From contig CAIRTM010000111.1 in the NCBI GenBank assembly GCA_903881505.1, positions 1-44,924 of the forward strand: a stretch of DNA of 44,924 nt, read 5' to 3'. Source of the DNA: an uncultured delta proteobacterium. GTDB lineage: Bacteria > Desulfobacterota > WTBG01 > CAIYCZ01 > CAIRTM01. Position numbers and translations under genes: made by a program. The notes beneath the pieces are model-generated. The model saw nothing but the letters and a program-made list of their open reading frames with translations, was not told the origin of the DNA and made no database searches. Below, piece after piece: positions 8,366-16,606 of the stretch (the first letter of the stretch is position 1; each line of letters begins with the position of its first letter).

Positions 8366-10141
8366 ATGGGTGCGATTGCTATACACATGAGGCCTTCCGG
8401 GGCTGAACTGATGGCCATGTCAGGACCGGATGCTGAAAAGGTTCTCAGTGAGCTTCCCTTTGAAACACAGCTTGCCTGTATCATGCAGGTGCCTTGGAAG
8501 GAGCGTATGCGCGTGATCATGCAGTCGCCCGCAGCACGTGAGCTCGTCCAGTCACTTCCTGCCGAGGAGGTCTTCTGGATGATCAAACAATGCGGAATCG
8601 AGGACTCACTGCCATTGATTGCACGCACAACGCATGACCAGTTTCAATACCTGATTGACCTTGACTGCTGGCAGCACGACCAGCTCGCGCCCGAGGCCTG
8701 CCTTGTCTGGTACCGGATTCTCGGCCGCTGTAATCAGGCCAAGGTTCTCGAATGGTTTAAGCAGGCCGATGACTGCCTGCTGGTTGCCACGCTTAAGCAG
8801 TTTATGCATGTTCATAAAATTGAGGAAGAAAGCGACATTTCCGAAGAATATGACGGCATGCCTCCCTGCACCATCGAGGGCACAAATTTTTTCAGGTTCG
8901 AGTCGGAAGATGCGCAAATCGTGCTGTTGCCGCTTCTGCGTGTGCTGTACAGCCATGATCCGGGTCGTTATCAATCTCTGGTGGAGGGTATTATATGGGA
9001 TCCGCGTTTTGAGGCTGAGGATGAGGCCCTGCACTGGCGGCAAAACCGCACTGCTGAAAACGGCTTTCCCCCGTTCGATGAGGCGATCGGCTTGTATGAA
9101 CGTCTGAACGAATCCGAGCTCAGGCAGCTTGTACCTGCTGTCCCTGACGTTCCGTACCAGGAAGTCCCGCTGCAGGCAACTGAACTGCAGGTACGCTATG
9201 CGCTTGCCGAAAGCAGGCCGCCTGATTTCTTGCGATCGGCCGTGGGGGCGGCCGAAGAGGGCTGCCGCAGCGAATTCGAAAAGCTGCTTATAGCAGCTGC
9301 GAATAAAGTCATGGTTGCCGACTGCCTTGAGGTGCGTGACCTTGACGATGTCCGCCGTGGACTGCGCAAAACAGCAGGGTATATATCCCTGGCGCTAGAG
9401 TTTCTCGGAAACGGCAACCCTGCGGCCGCTGCTGCCCTGCTTGCCCAACGGCATCCACAGGCACTTTTCCGCTACGGGGCACATCTTGTCAGCAGCCTTG
9501 CAGAACGCATGCGCCGCCATTGCGGACGCATATGGACGGCCGAGCCTTCCCGTTTTATATGCTTCTACGGCAGCCCTCTTGCCGATGCCGGTTTGGGCCT
9601 TTCTCGCCGTCGGCCCCTTTTTTACGAAGGGCTGATCGGTCAAGGCAGTCTGTACCGTGATTTTGAAAGCCGTGCAGACATTGAAGCCGCATCGGCTGCA
9701 GTCGACCGTCTGATAGCGGCTGACTGCCTGCTTTTTCAATTTGCCGGGCTGCAGATTGAGCAGATTGATGAAGCCTGCGTGACCGGCGGTGCGGTCAGGG
9801 AAGCATCGGAAATTACAATGCCGGCGCTGCTTGCGACGCTCCTGATTGCCCGCACTTTTGACCAGGACACACGCGTACCGCTGCTCGACGTCGATTCTGT
9901 GCGGACGTTCGCCCTCAGGATGGACGAAATGCACGGCGAACCCGGAACTGGCCTTGATGTGTTCAGTGATCAGGCATGTTGCTGGGCCGCAGGTGCTTTG
10001 GCCCACACGGCATGTAATCCCGCTGCGGTTCGCGAACTGGTACGGGACAGCCTTGCGCCCCTGATCGACATGCTGACAGTCGTCCGCAGCGGCTCGCCCG
10101 ACATTCGCTACCTTTCATCCGTGCTTGTCAGGAACAGCTGA
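8366..10141 (+). CDS. Large conserved protein resembling DUF6178 family
   Basis: A 591-residue soluble-looking protein without a signal peptide or clear membrane helices. The opening region (SGPDAEKVLSELPFETQLACIMQVPWKERMRVIMQSP, then LVQSLPAEEVFWMIKQCG and the segment up to DLDCWQHDQL) resembles the N-terminus of proteins grouped as DUF6178, mostly from deltaproteobacteria. That assignment is from memory of the family pattern, not a search. The early part is made of short helical hairpins of the LP.EE..xM kind, reminiscent of the N-domain of MgtE or FliG-type helical repeats. No catalytic motif stands out. The stop is 6 bases before the next ATG, so translation is probably coupled to the membrane protease gene. 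The start is uncertain: ATGs at 8366, 8387 and 8411 all lack a clear ribosome site. Confidence 0.8.
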   Translation: MGAIAIHMRPSGAELMAMSGPDAEKVLSELPFETQLACIMQVPWKERMRVIMQSPAARELVQSLPAEEVFWMIKQCGIEDSLPLIARTTHDQFQYLIDLDCWQHDQLAPEACLVWYRILGRCNQAKVLEWFKQADDCLLVATLKQFMHVHKIEEESDISEEYDGMPPCTIEGTNFFRFESEDAQIVLLPLLRVLYSHDPGRYQSLVEGIIWDPRFEAEDEALHWRQNRTAENGFPPFDEAIGLYERLNESELRQLVPAVPDVPYQEVPLQATELQVRYALAESRPPDFLRSAVGAAEEGCRSEFEKLLIAAANKVMVADCLEVRDLDDVRRGLRKTAGYISLALEFLGNGNPAAAAALLAQRHPQALFRYGAHLVSSLAERMRRHCGRIWTAEPSRFICFYGSPLADAGLGLSRRRPLFYEGLIGQGSLYRDFESRADIEAASAAVDRLIAADCLLFQFAGLQIEQIDEACVTGGAVREASEITMPALLATLLIARTFDQDTRVPLLDVDSVRTFALRMDEMHGEPGTGLDVFSDQACCWAAGALAHTACNPAAVRELVRDSLAPLIDMLTVVRSGSPDIRYLSSVLVRNS

Positions 10142-10147
10142 GCAGCC

Positions 10148-12001
10148 ATGTATACCGATATATTTATTTTCGCCATCGCTTTTACCACCTTTTCTCTGTA
10201 CACGCCCCAGGAGCCACCCGTGTCGTCACCAGCCCTGGCACTGCTGTGCTGCGGAGCTGCCATGGCCGGTGTATATGTGTTCTGCCGCGTCGTTTTCTTG
10301 CGTTGCGCGCGCGCAATCAATTCTGCGGCCGCAGCCGCTGAACACTACGGCAAAGCCCTCACGGTCGCGAAATTCTGCGCCCTGGGCGCATATTGCGTGC
10401 TCATTATGCTGTGCGGCCTCAAACAGGCGCTGCCCCGGATGGTTTACGGCAGCGAGCTCGCCCTGAACGCCTGCGGCGTTGCCGTGTTTTCTGCATTGCT
10501 GCTGATCGTATGGCTGTGCGCGTTTCCCGCCTACCGCAACTGCTGTGACGCACTGAGCACGCGCGGCGGCTTTACAGCATGGAACGCGCGCCTGAGTTTA
10601 ACGCTGATATTACCCTGGATTTTGTTCGCGGCTTTTCTCGACGGCCTTTCGTTGCTGCCGGCACCGGTGCTTGAATTCCTGAGCGGCAGCAATATCGCTG
10701 CAGGCCTGCTGCTGGCGCTTGTGATCGGTATTATCGGGATTTTTTTCCCCTGGACGGTAGTCAGGCTTTGGGGTTGCACCGATATGCCGCCGGGGCCTGT
10801 CCGGGACCGTATAGAGGATATATGCCGGCGTGCGCGTGTGCGCTGCGCAGGCATATATCTGTGGAACCTTTTCGGCGGTCATACGCTCAGCGCTGGTGTG
10901 CTCGGCTTTGTGCCCGCGTTTCGCTACCTGCTGATCAGTCCTGCGCTGCTTTCCATGCTCGGCGACGATGAGCTGGATGCTGTGATTGCGCATGAGTGCG
11001 GCCATGTGCGCCATCGGCACATGCTTTTCTATCTCATCTTCATTCTTGGTTATGGTTTTTGGTTTACCGCCCTGTATGGACTTTTTCTGCCGGCGCTGCA
11101 TACCAGCGACCGGTTCCTTGACATGACCCTGCGGCCGGACGGCACTTTTGGATTCGCCTACCATGCCCTGATACTCGCTTCCGTGCTTATTTTTTTTCTG
11201 CTGTATTTCAGAATTCTGTTCGGGTACTTTTCCCGCACGTTTGAACGGCAGGCGGACTGCGCCGCGTTACGCCTCACCGGTTCGGCACAGGGCATTGCCG
11301 GTGCGCTTGCTGCAATCTGTTCGAACCCTGCAGCCAGGACAGCACCGAACTGGCATCACTACAGTATTACCGAGCGTATCGCTTTTGTGAATGCATGCGA
11401 ACGCAGTCCGGAGCACGCTGCACGCCATGCGCGCCGCGTGCGAGCTGCCGTTTCGGTTTTCTGTGCGCTGCTGGCCGTGTCGGCCGTATTTCTCTGGATG
11501 GTCCGCAATCAATTGGCTGAACGAAATTCGCTGCACACGCTTTTGTTTGTTGAAAAAATGTCCCAGCGCCGTCCCGATGACGCTGTTCTTCGCTTCCAGC
11601 TCGCCGGGCTGTATTATGAAAAAAAGCTGTTCAGCGAGGCAGAAAAAGAGTATCGTTATTCCATAGCGTTGCGCCCCGATTTTTATGACGCATATAACAA
11701 CCTGGCATGGCTGTATGCCACCTGCGAGCAGCCGAGTATGCGCAATTATCCTGAAGCGCTGCGCCTTTCAAGAATTGCCGTGTCGCTCGCGCCGCACGCA
11801 TATATACTTGACACCCTTGCCGAGTGCCTGTTTGTTAACGGGCTTTACAGACAGGCGGTAATCGCAGCCGAGGAAGCGCTTCGCGCCGCAGAGCCCGAAA
11901 ACCGGTTACATTATGAAAACCAGATTAAAAAATTCAGGGGAGCCCTGCCTGCCGAAGACCCCCCATCGCGCAGTGACAAACAGGGCATTACAGCAGTATA
12001 G
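10148..12001 (+). CDS. Membrane-bound M48-family zinc metalloprotease with C-terminal TPR repeats
   Basis: 617 residues. The N-terminal ~205 residues hold about five hydrophobic segments. The catalytic domain contains HECGH at 282-286 within DAVIAHECGHVRHRHM, the HExxH zinc signature of M48 (HtpX/Ste24-like) peptidases. The likely third ligand is Glu366 in FERQAD, with Asp370 after it. Between them lie two more membrane segments (about 292-316 and 336-358), and another spans about 428-452. The C-terminus (490-605) has two to three TPR-like units (e.g. AVLRFQLAGLYYEKKLFSEAEKEY and DAYNNLAWLYAT), as in BepA-type proteases, which use TPRs for substrate or partner binding. The active site faces an unknown side. 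Coupling to the DUF6178-like gene (6-base gap) suggests joint action, possibly in envelope protein quality control; this is inference. Confidence 0.88.
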   Translation: MYTDIFIFAIAFTTFSLYTPQEPPVSSPALALLCCGAAMAGVYVFCRVVFLRCARAINSAAAAAEHYGKALTVAKFCALGAYCVLIMLCGLKQALPRMVYGSELALNACGVAVFSALLLIVWLCAFPAYRNCCDALSTRGGFTAWNARLSLTLILPWILFAAFLDGLSLLPAPVLEFLSGSNIAAGLLLALVIGIIGIFFPWTVVRLWGCTDMPPGPVRDRIEDICRRARVRCAGIYLWNLFGGHTLSAGVLGFVPAFRYLLISPALLSMLGDDELDAVIAHECGHVRHRHMLFYLIFILGYGFWFTALYGLFLPALHTSDRFLDMTLRPDGTFGFAYHALILASVLIFFLLYFRILFGYFSRTFERQADCAALRLTGSAQGIAGALAAICSNPAARTAPNWHHYSITERIAFVNACERSPEHAARHARRVRAAVSVFCALLAVSAVFLWMVRNQLAERNSLHTLLFVEKMSQRRPDDAVLRFQLAGLYYEKKLFSEAEKEYRYSIALRPDFYDAYNNLAWLYATCEQPSMRNYPEALRLSRIAVSLAPHAYILDTLAECLFVNGLYRQAVIAAEEALRAAEPENRLHYENQIKKFRGALPAEDPPSRSDKQGITAV

Positions 12002-12057
12002 TGCCGCGACCATCTGACGGCGATTGTATCACCGTATAGCACCAGGAGGAACTTTCC

Positions 12058-12387
12058 GTGCCTATCTATGAATACCGCTGTAATGTTTGCGGGAAAAAAT
12101 TTGACTGCGTTACCACGCGTGTTTCTGAAAAAGCCCGGGTCGAATGCCCGGGGTGCGCAAGCGCTGATGCAACCAAGCTGGTTTCCCGCGTGCGCTATGC
12201 CGCAGGCCCGCGCCAGGATGCTCTGGCCTCGAATGCCGAAGCGTCCCTGCTGCGCTCCATGGGAGGCAATGTCAGCGACAGCGTCCGCAAGGAAATCAAA
12301 CAGCTGGCTGATACCGCTTCAAAGCGCGGCAAACGCCGTTTTGAGAGCATGATGGATACCGGCACGTCGGACAGTATCGAATATTAG
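12058..12387 (+). CDS. FmdB-family zinc-ribbon protein
   Basis: A 109-residue protein with the near-invariant family opening MPIYEYRCNVCGKKFD. The zinc ribbon is Cys8-x2-Cys11 and a second pair in VECPGC, separated by about 20 residues, as usual for the FmdB putative regulatory family. The tail (about residues 55-109) is polar and likely flexible. The GTG start at 12058 is supported by AGGAGGA at about 12044-12050. The gene follows the protease gene by 56 bases and may be cotranscribed. FmdB-like proteins were first linked to expression of amide-degradation genes, but members occur very widely and their biochemical role is not established. Confidence 0.9.
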   Translation: MPIYEYRCNVCGKKFDCVTTRVSEKARVECPGCASADATKLVSRVRYAAGPRQDALASNAEASLLRSMGGNVSDSVRKEIKQLADTASKRGKRRFESMMDTGTSDSIEY

Positions 12388-12607
12388 CCCTGCGTTCTGC
12401 AATCCATGGCAGGCCATGAAGCAGCAGTTCACATGCATTGCATGGTTTTGCAAGTTTGACTGACGTCGTGTGCCCGTTCCGGCTGACATCGTGATTCCTG
12501 CTGGACAGCGCCTAAGACGTTGTGTTGACGAACCTGTAAGTGTTCGCATTGAATCCCTGCATGCATATAAAATAATCAACGGACAGCATTGTTTTTTATT
12601 GCCTGGC

Positions 12608-12844
12608 ATGACCATCCAAGAGGTCGTTTCCATAACGGGATCTCCCTGGCGTTACTGTGCCGGCATGAAAAAGCTGTGTCCGACCGGGGCCTGCCGCGTT
12701 TGTCCGGTAAAATGTGCCGGTAGAGAGCGTCATTCCGCTGCATCTCCGCAAGCCGTCCGCCTCTCTGAATGCAATGCGTGCGATGTCCGGCTTGAAAGCA
12801 GTGCCGGCCGTTCGTTCTCGAATAAAGGCAAAAAAAATCGTTGA
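12608..12844 (+). CDS. Doubtful Cys-rich small ORF
   Basis: A possible 78-residue protein from the ATG at 12608 (the frame is open upstream to 12470). It has a notable cysteine run, C-x6-C-x4-C-x2-C-x3-C at about residues 17-36, and a further C-x2-C near the end, which could bind metal. Its codons look like those of neighbouring genes, and a hairpin plus T-run overlaps its stop codon. Against it: there is no ribosome site before 12608, the opposite strand is also open for 96 codons, and I recognise no family. Treat it as hypothetical. Confidence 0.3.
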   Translation: MTIQEVVSITGSPWRYCAGMKKLCPTGACRVCPVKCAGRERHSAASPQAVRLSECNACDVRLESSAGRSFSNKGKKNR

Positions 12845-12863
12845 TCCATGTGACGGTTTTTTT
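12831..12863 (+). terminator. Hairpin with T-run after fmdB / small ORF
   Basis: A seven-A run plus TCGT (12831-12841) can pair with ACGG plus seven T (12853-12863), with one G-U pair and an 11-base loop; more T follow at about 12865-12873. It has the shape of an intrinsic terminator, although the stem is mainly A-U and could work in both directions. It would end transcripts from the M48-fmdB region before the cold-shock gene promoter. Confidence 0.45.
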
Positions 12864-12888
12864 CATTTTTTTTGTGTATGTTTTAGTG

Positions 12889-12917
12889 TTGACAGCATAC
12901 CTGTATTGTGAAACAAT
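12889..12917 (+). promoter_or_regulatory. Putative sigma-70 promoter of the cold-shock gene
   Basis: A perfect TTGACA (12889-12894) is followed 17 bases later by AACAAT (12912-12917), which matches TATAAT at four of six positions. Transcription from about 12924 would give a leader of roughly 130 bases before the cspA-type start at 13057. Long structured leaders are known for E. coli cspA-family mRNAs; whether this one folds in a temperature-dependent way cannot be seen by eye. Confidence 0.45.
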
Positions 12918-13056
12918 CTGCTCGCATCAAAGAAGGTGTGCGAATGCCAGTGCCATGAAATAAACCGAATCCGTACTCAGGAGAATGGCCACACATGACA
13001 ATTGGCAGCAGCGGGGCGTAACAACTGTATTAACACAATGCAAGGAGCAGGTGAGT

Positions 13057-13257
13057 ATGGCAAACGGTAAAGTAAAATGGTTTAATGAAAAAAAAGGGTT
13101 CGGTTTTATCGAGTCGCAGGAGCATGGGGATGTGTTTGTGCATTTCAGCGCCATCCAGGGTGACGGCTTCAAGACCCTTCGCGACGGCGACAGCGTGACC
13201 TTCGAGGTTACCCAGGGCCAGAAAGGTCTGCAAGCTGTTAATGTAAAAACCGTCTAA
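13057..13257 (+). CDS. Cold-shock domain protein (CspA family)
   Basis: A 66-residue single cold-shock domain, the standard length for bacterial Csp proteins, which bind single-stranded RNA/DNA and melt RNA secondary structure. RNP1 (KGFGFI) and RNP2 (DVFVHF) are intact, with the conserved start [16 protein letters not shown] and the end [13 protein letters not shown]. The frame extends upstream to 12985, but the ATG at 13057 is correct: the family begins there and AAGGAG sits 10 bases before it. It appears monocistronic, between a TTGACA-type promoter and a strong terminator. It could be a cold-induced or a constitutive paralogue. Confidence 0.97.
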   Translation: MANGKVKWFNEKKGFGFIESQEHGDVFVHFSAIQGDGFKTLRDGDSVTFEVTQGQKGLQAVNVKTV

Positions 13258-13300
13258 ACAACAGTCCGTTCCGACTGGAAATGGCTGTAACCATATCCCA

Positions 13301-13333
13301 AAAAGACCCGACCTGCCGGCCGGGTCTTTTTTT
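13301..13333 (+). terminator. Rho-independent terminator of the cold-shock gene
   Basis: AAAAGACCCG (13301-13310) pairs perfectly with CGGGTCTTTT (13321-13330). The stem can extend inward by pairs around one mismatch, and the T-run continues to 13333. It starts 43 bases after the stop codon. The A-run on the 5' side makes it potentially bidirectional. Confidence 0.9.
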
Positions 13334-13498
13334 ACGTTAACCCGGGATTGCAAGGATCACCGCGGCTGACGTCAGGGCCCGGGAGAAGCTGCCGCACTTC
13401 TGATGTAACGTTGCCGGGACAGCATCTTATCGTTCGTTGTTCCAGCCCGTCTGGAAAGACTGTTCTCAGCGTAACGTGCCGGTTTAAAGTACAAGACC

Positions 13499-14551
13499 AT
13501 GTTCATGACAAAAGATGAAATCGTCGCAGCATTTGATCCCAATGCCCCGGCATCAGCGCATGCGGGTCTGTTCGGTCTTCCTTTTACATCCGCTCATGCC
13601 GACATTATAATCGTACCGGTTCCATGGGAGGCTACCGTTAGCTTCGGCTCAGGCGCATCACGCGCTCCCGAGGCTGTTCTGGAGGCCTCCGCACAAGTTG
13701 ATCTGCACCACCCTGACTTTCCAGATGCATGGAAATGTGGCTGGTATCTGGATGCATTTCCTGATGACATGGCATCATGCGCAGCCAGAGCACAGGTTCT
13801 TGCCCAGAACGTCATTGCGTGCATGCACAATAGCGGCAATTGTAAACCCGGTTCCGAACTGGTCCGCTCGATTGAAGAGATTAACCGTTTATGCGCCCGC
13901 ATGAACGCATGGGTCTACGAACGCTGTGCGTATTGGAAGAAACAGGGGAAAAAAGTCGGTCTGCTGGGGGGTGACCACAGCATCCCCCTGGGCTGTCTGC
14001 AGCTGCATGCCGAGCAGTATGACGGTTTTGGGGTGTTGCACGTGGATGCCCACCATGACCTGCGAGCCGCCTATGAGGGCTTTACCTATTCGCATGCATC
14101 CATTTTTTACAATGCGCTCGAAACACTTCCTGCCCTCTCAAAGGTCGTGCAGGTCGGCATACGCGATTACTGCCGCAGCGAGCATGACTATGCCCGGGAA
14201 CACCGCAGCCGCATTGATGTGTTTTATGACCGCGACATGCGCAGGCGCCTCTATCGCGGCGAAACCTGGCAGACGCTCTGTCGTGAGATTATCCATTGCC
14301 TGCCGCGCTATGTGCACGTTTCGATCGACATCGACGGCCTTGACCCTGCCTTGTGCCCTAATACCGGCACGCCGGTTCCGGGGGGGCTTGCCTTTGAGGA
14401 GTTGATGTTTTTACTGAATGAACTGCATGAAGCCGGCCGCTGCCTTATCGGGTTTGACCTGTGCGAGGTTGCGCCCGGCACTGACGGCTGGGATGCCAAC
14501 ACCGGTGCCAGGGTGCTTTTTCATCTGTGCTCCCTGGCGTCCGGCCGTTAG
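13499..14551 (+). CDS. Arginase/agmatinase-family (ureohydrolase) enzyme
   Basis: A 350-residue member of the Mn-dependent ureohydrolase family, which hydrolyses guanidino or formimino groups (arginine, agmatine, formiminoglutamate and others). All metal-binding motifs are present: GGDHS (157-161, ligand His160), DAHHD (183-187, ligands Asp183, His185, Asp187) and SIDIDGLDP (275-283, ligands Asp277 and Asp279). The usual PGTGTP loop reads PNTGTP. It is longer than typical agmatinase (~300), with an insertion near residues 70-145 rich in Cys and Trp. The substrate cannot be fixed from sequence; an agmatinase-like role in polyamine synthesis is the usual default. The start is ATG at 13499 or 13505. 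It converges on the PHP gene with an 11-base gap. Confidence 0.9.
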   Translation: MFMTKDEIVAAFDPNAPASAHAGLFGLPFTSAHADIIIVPVPWEATVSFGSGASRAPEAVLEASAQVDLHHPDFPDAWKCGWYLDAFPDDMASCAARAQVLAQNVIACMHNSGNCKPGSELVRSIEEINRLCARMNAWVYERCAYWKKQGKKVGLLGGDHSIPLGCLQLHAEQYDGFGVLHVDAHHDLRAAYEGFTYSHASIFYNALETLPALSKVVQVGIRDYCRSEHDYAREHRSRIDVFYDRDMRRRLYRGETWQTLCREIIHCLPRYVHVSIDIDGLDPALCPNTGTPVPGGLAFEELMFLLNELHEAGRCLIGFDLCEVAPGTDGWDANTGARVLFHLCSLASGR

Positions 14552-14562
14552 GGCGGCAGCTG

Positions 14563-15216
14563 TTATGCCTGCAGTGCACGGGCCGCAAGCGCCCGGCTGT
14601 TTTCGGCCATCACTGTGAAATCTTCCACTTCCAGACCGGCCCCCACGGCAATCCGCTCAGCGCACGAGCGCGATATGAGGTTGTCAGGGGTATGCGTGTC
14701 GGTATTGAGCACCAGCCTGGCTCCATACCGGCGTGCCATCCGAGCCACATGTCCGTTTGACAGGCAGTGTCCCTTGCGGGCTGTGATCTCAAGGCAGACA
14801 CCGCTGCGTGCGGCAATTTCGGCCGTTTCACGGCTAATCAGGCCCGGGTGCGCCAAAATATCAATGCCGCTCTGAACAGCACTCAGGTTGGTACCCTCGG
14901 GAACCGGCTCAACAAGGGTTTCTCCATGTACGATTATCAGACGGGCCCCAAGGTCGCGGCACGCACGCACAAGTGCCGCAATCGAGGCCGGCTGCACATG
15001 CGTGAGCTCGACACCGGCAACGGCATGGATGGACATGGTACGGTTGGCCGCATCACAGGCGGCGATAACCCGTGGAATGACAAAATCGAAGTTGGACTCA
15101 TCAACATGATCGGTCAGTGCAATGGCCTCATAGCCGGCCTGCTGCGCACGCTGTATGAGTTCAGCGGGCAAGAGCTCGCCGTCGCTGAAAAGGCTGTGTG
15201 TATGGAGATCAATCAT
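14563..15216 (-). CDS. PHP-domain phosphoesterase (histidinol-phosphatase-like)
   Basis: A 217-residue PHP-superfamily metallohydrolase. The metal-binding signatures are in order: DLHTHS at the N-terminus (His5, His7), ALTDHVD (Asp36, His37), GVELTH, IIVHGE, ILAHPG and LNTDTHTP. This is the compact PHP form seen in polymerase/histidinol-phosphatase-like hydrolases; the real substrate is unknown. The ATG at 15216 overlaps the miaB stop in an ATGA arrangement, which decides the start against longer in-frame options and implies translational coupling. It is the last gene of the cNMP-miaB-PHP operon. Confidence 0.9.
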   Translation of the reverse strand: MIDLHTHSLFSDGELLPAELIQRAQQAGYEAIALTDHVDESNFDFVIPRVIAACDAANRTMSIHAVAGVELTHVQPASIAALVRACRDLGARLIIVHGETLVEPVPEGTNLSAVQSGIDILAHPGLISRETAEIAARSGVCLEITARKGHCLSNGHVARMARRYGARLVLNTDTHTPDNLISRSCAERIAVGAGLEVEDFTVMAENSRALAARALQA

Positions 15217-16562
15217 AGGTTTTCCTGTTCGTGCAAGAGGGTTCCTGACAGTGAGTGTATGCCGGCTTTGTGTATTAATACCCGTGCTGTCCTGCCCAGC
15301 ATGGAATGCTGCGCAGGGCAATTGACAACCTTGTTTGAGCGTGTACGGCCTGCCAGGCATGCTCCGCTGCGGCTGCTGGGGGTCTCAAAAAGAACTGCCT
15401 GGCTTGTTCCGACCAGGAGCTCGTTGCGCTGTCTGCTGATAGTGCGCTGCAGGGTGTTGAGCTCTTTAAGCCGCTGAACCCTGGTGCTGTATGCAATTTT
15501 ATCTGGCAGGCTGCACGCGCGGGTTCCCGCGCGATCAGTATAATGAAATATAAACAGGTCATCGAATCTGATACGTGCAATTGCTTCGCGGGTGCTCTCG
15601 AAATCGCGTTCGGTCTCACCGGGAAAACCAACAATGATGTCGGATGTTATACTGATATCGGGCCGTGCCGCGCGCAGTTTTTCGATCAGTCGTATATACT
15701 GCCCCCCAGTGTAGCTTCGATTCATGGCCAGCAAAATTCGGTCAGAACCTGATTGCAGGGGGAGGTGAATGTGCTCACAGAGCTTGTCAAGCTTGGCGAA
15801 ACAGTCAATAAGACCGTCGGAGAGATCGCGCGGGTGTGATGTGATAAAGCGGAGCCTTTCAAGGCCTGCAAGCTTATTAAGCCTGTGCAGCAGAGCGTTG
15901 AATGCGATCGGTGGTGAAAGCGTTTTGCCGTAGGAATTGACGTTTTGGCCCAGCAGCGTAATTTCTCGCACTCCGGCGTCGATCAGCTGCCGGGCCTCAT
16001 TAAGCACGTCCTCCGGTGTGCGGCTCCACTCTGGACCTCGCACATAGGGCACGATACAGTAGGTGCAGTAATTGTTGCAGCCCTGCATGATGCTGACAAA
16101 TGCGCCGGTCTGCCCCCGGACGATTACGGAACGCGGCAGACGCGCATACATGGTGCGGGCGGCGTCAGGTTCAACGTCGAGAACGCGTTTTCCTTGAGTC
16201 GCGGCCCGCACAAGAGCGGGAAGGCGGGCAAGCGCCTGCGTACCGTAAATAAGATCGATACAGGAAAATTGTTTAAGCAGTTTGTCGGATTCATGCTGCG
16301 CCAGGCAGCCTCCGACCCCGATTAGAAGCCGGGGATTCGTGAGCTTGAGTTTTTTTAGCCGGCCCAGTTCGCTGTATATTTTATCGGCTGCTTTCTGGCG
16401 CACGCTGCAGGTGTTAAGCAATATAATATCCGCGCTTTCGGCCGATTCTGCAGGCGTGAAGTTGTGCTTTTCAAGCAGTGCGGCAACGCGTCCGGATTCA
16501 TAGGCATTCATCTGACAGCCGAATGTCTTTATGTGGTAGCGTCTGGTTTCGTTCGGGTCCAT
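15213..16562 (-). CDS. miaB: tRNA-2-methylthio-N6-dimethylallyladenosine synthase MiaB
   Basis: A radical-SAM methylthiotransferase that adds the 2-methylthio group to i6A37 of tRNAs reading UNN codons. At 449 residues it matches the family length. The N-terminal UPF0004 domain carries the three Cys of the auxiliary 4Fe-4S cluster (Cys16 in TFGCQMN, Cys52 in NTCSVR, Cys86 in GGCLAQ). The radical-SAM motif is GCNNYCTYCIVPYVRG (Cys162, Cys166, Cys169). A C-terminal TRAM-like region follows from about residue 380. The full TFGCQMN and CNNYCTYC patterns separate MiaB from MtaB and RimO. The gene lies 44 bases after the cNMP-binding gene and overlaps the PHP gene by 4 bases. Confidence 0.96.
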   Translation of the reverse strand: MDPNETRRYHIKTFGCQMNAYESGRVAALLEKHNFTPAESAESADIILLNTCSVRQKAADKIYSELGRLKKLKLTNPRLLIGVGGCLAQHESDKLLKQFSCIDLIYGTQALARLPALVRAATQGKRVLDVEPDAARTMYARLPRSVIVRGQTGAFVSIMQGCNNYCTYCIVPYVRGPEWSRTPEDVLNEARQLIDAGVREITLLGQNVNSYGKTLSPPIAFNALLHRLNKLAGLERLRFITSHPRDLSDGLIDCFAKLDKLCEHIHLPLQSGSDRILLAMNRSYTGGQYIRLIEKLRAARPDISITSDIIVGFPGETERDFESTREAIARIRFDDLFIFHYTDRAGTRACSLPDKIAYSTRVQRLKELNTLQRTISRQRNELLVGTSQAVLFETPSSRSGACLAGRTRSNKVVNCPAQHSMLGRTARVLIHKAGIHSLSGTLLHEQENL

Positions 16563-16606
16563 GTCGGGATATAAGCGGAGGATGCCCTAGGCAGGGCAGT
16601 ATCAAC

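Noticed and set aside
9395-10006. A 203-codon minus-strand frame inside the DUF6178-like gene
   Set aside because: It lies fully opposite a longer frame whose codons look natural, and its translation has no family pattern.
12405-12418. CATGGC-AG-GCCATG palindrome after fmdB
   Set aside because: The loop is too short for a hairpin and there is no T-run; likely chance.
14767-15477. A 236-codon plus-strand frame across the PHP/miaB junction
   Set aside because: It is antisense to two recognised genes and carries no recognisable domain.
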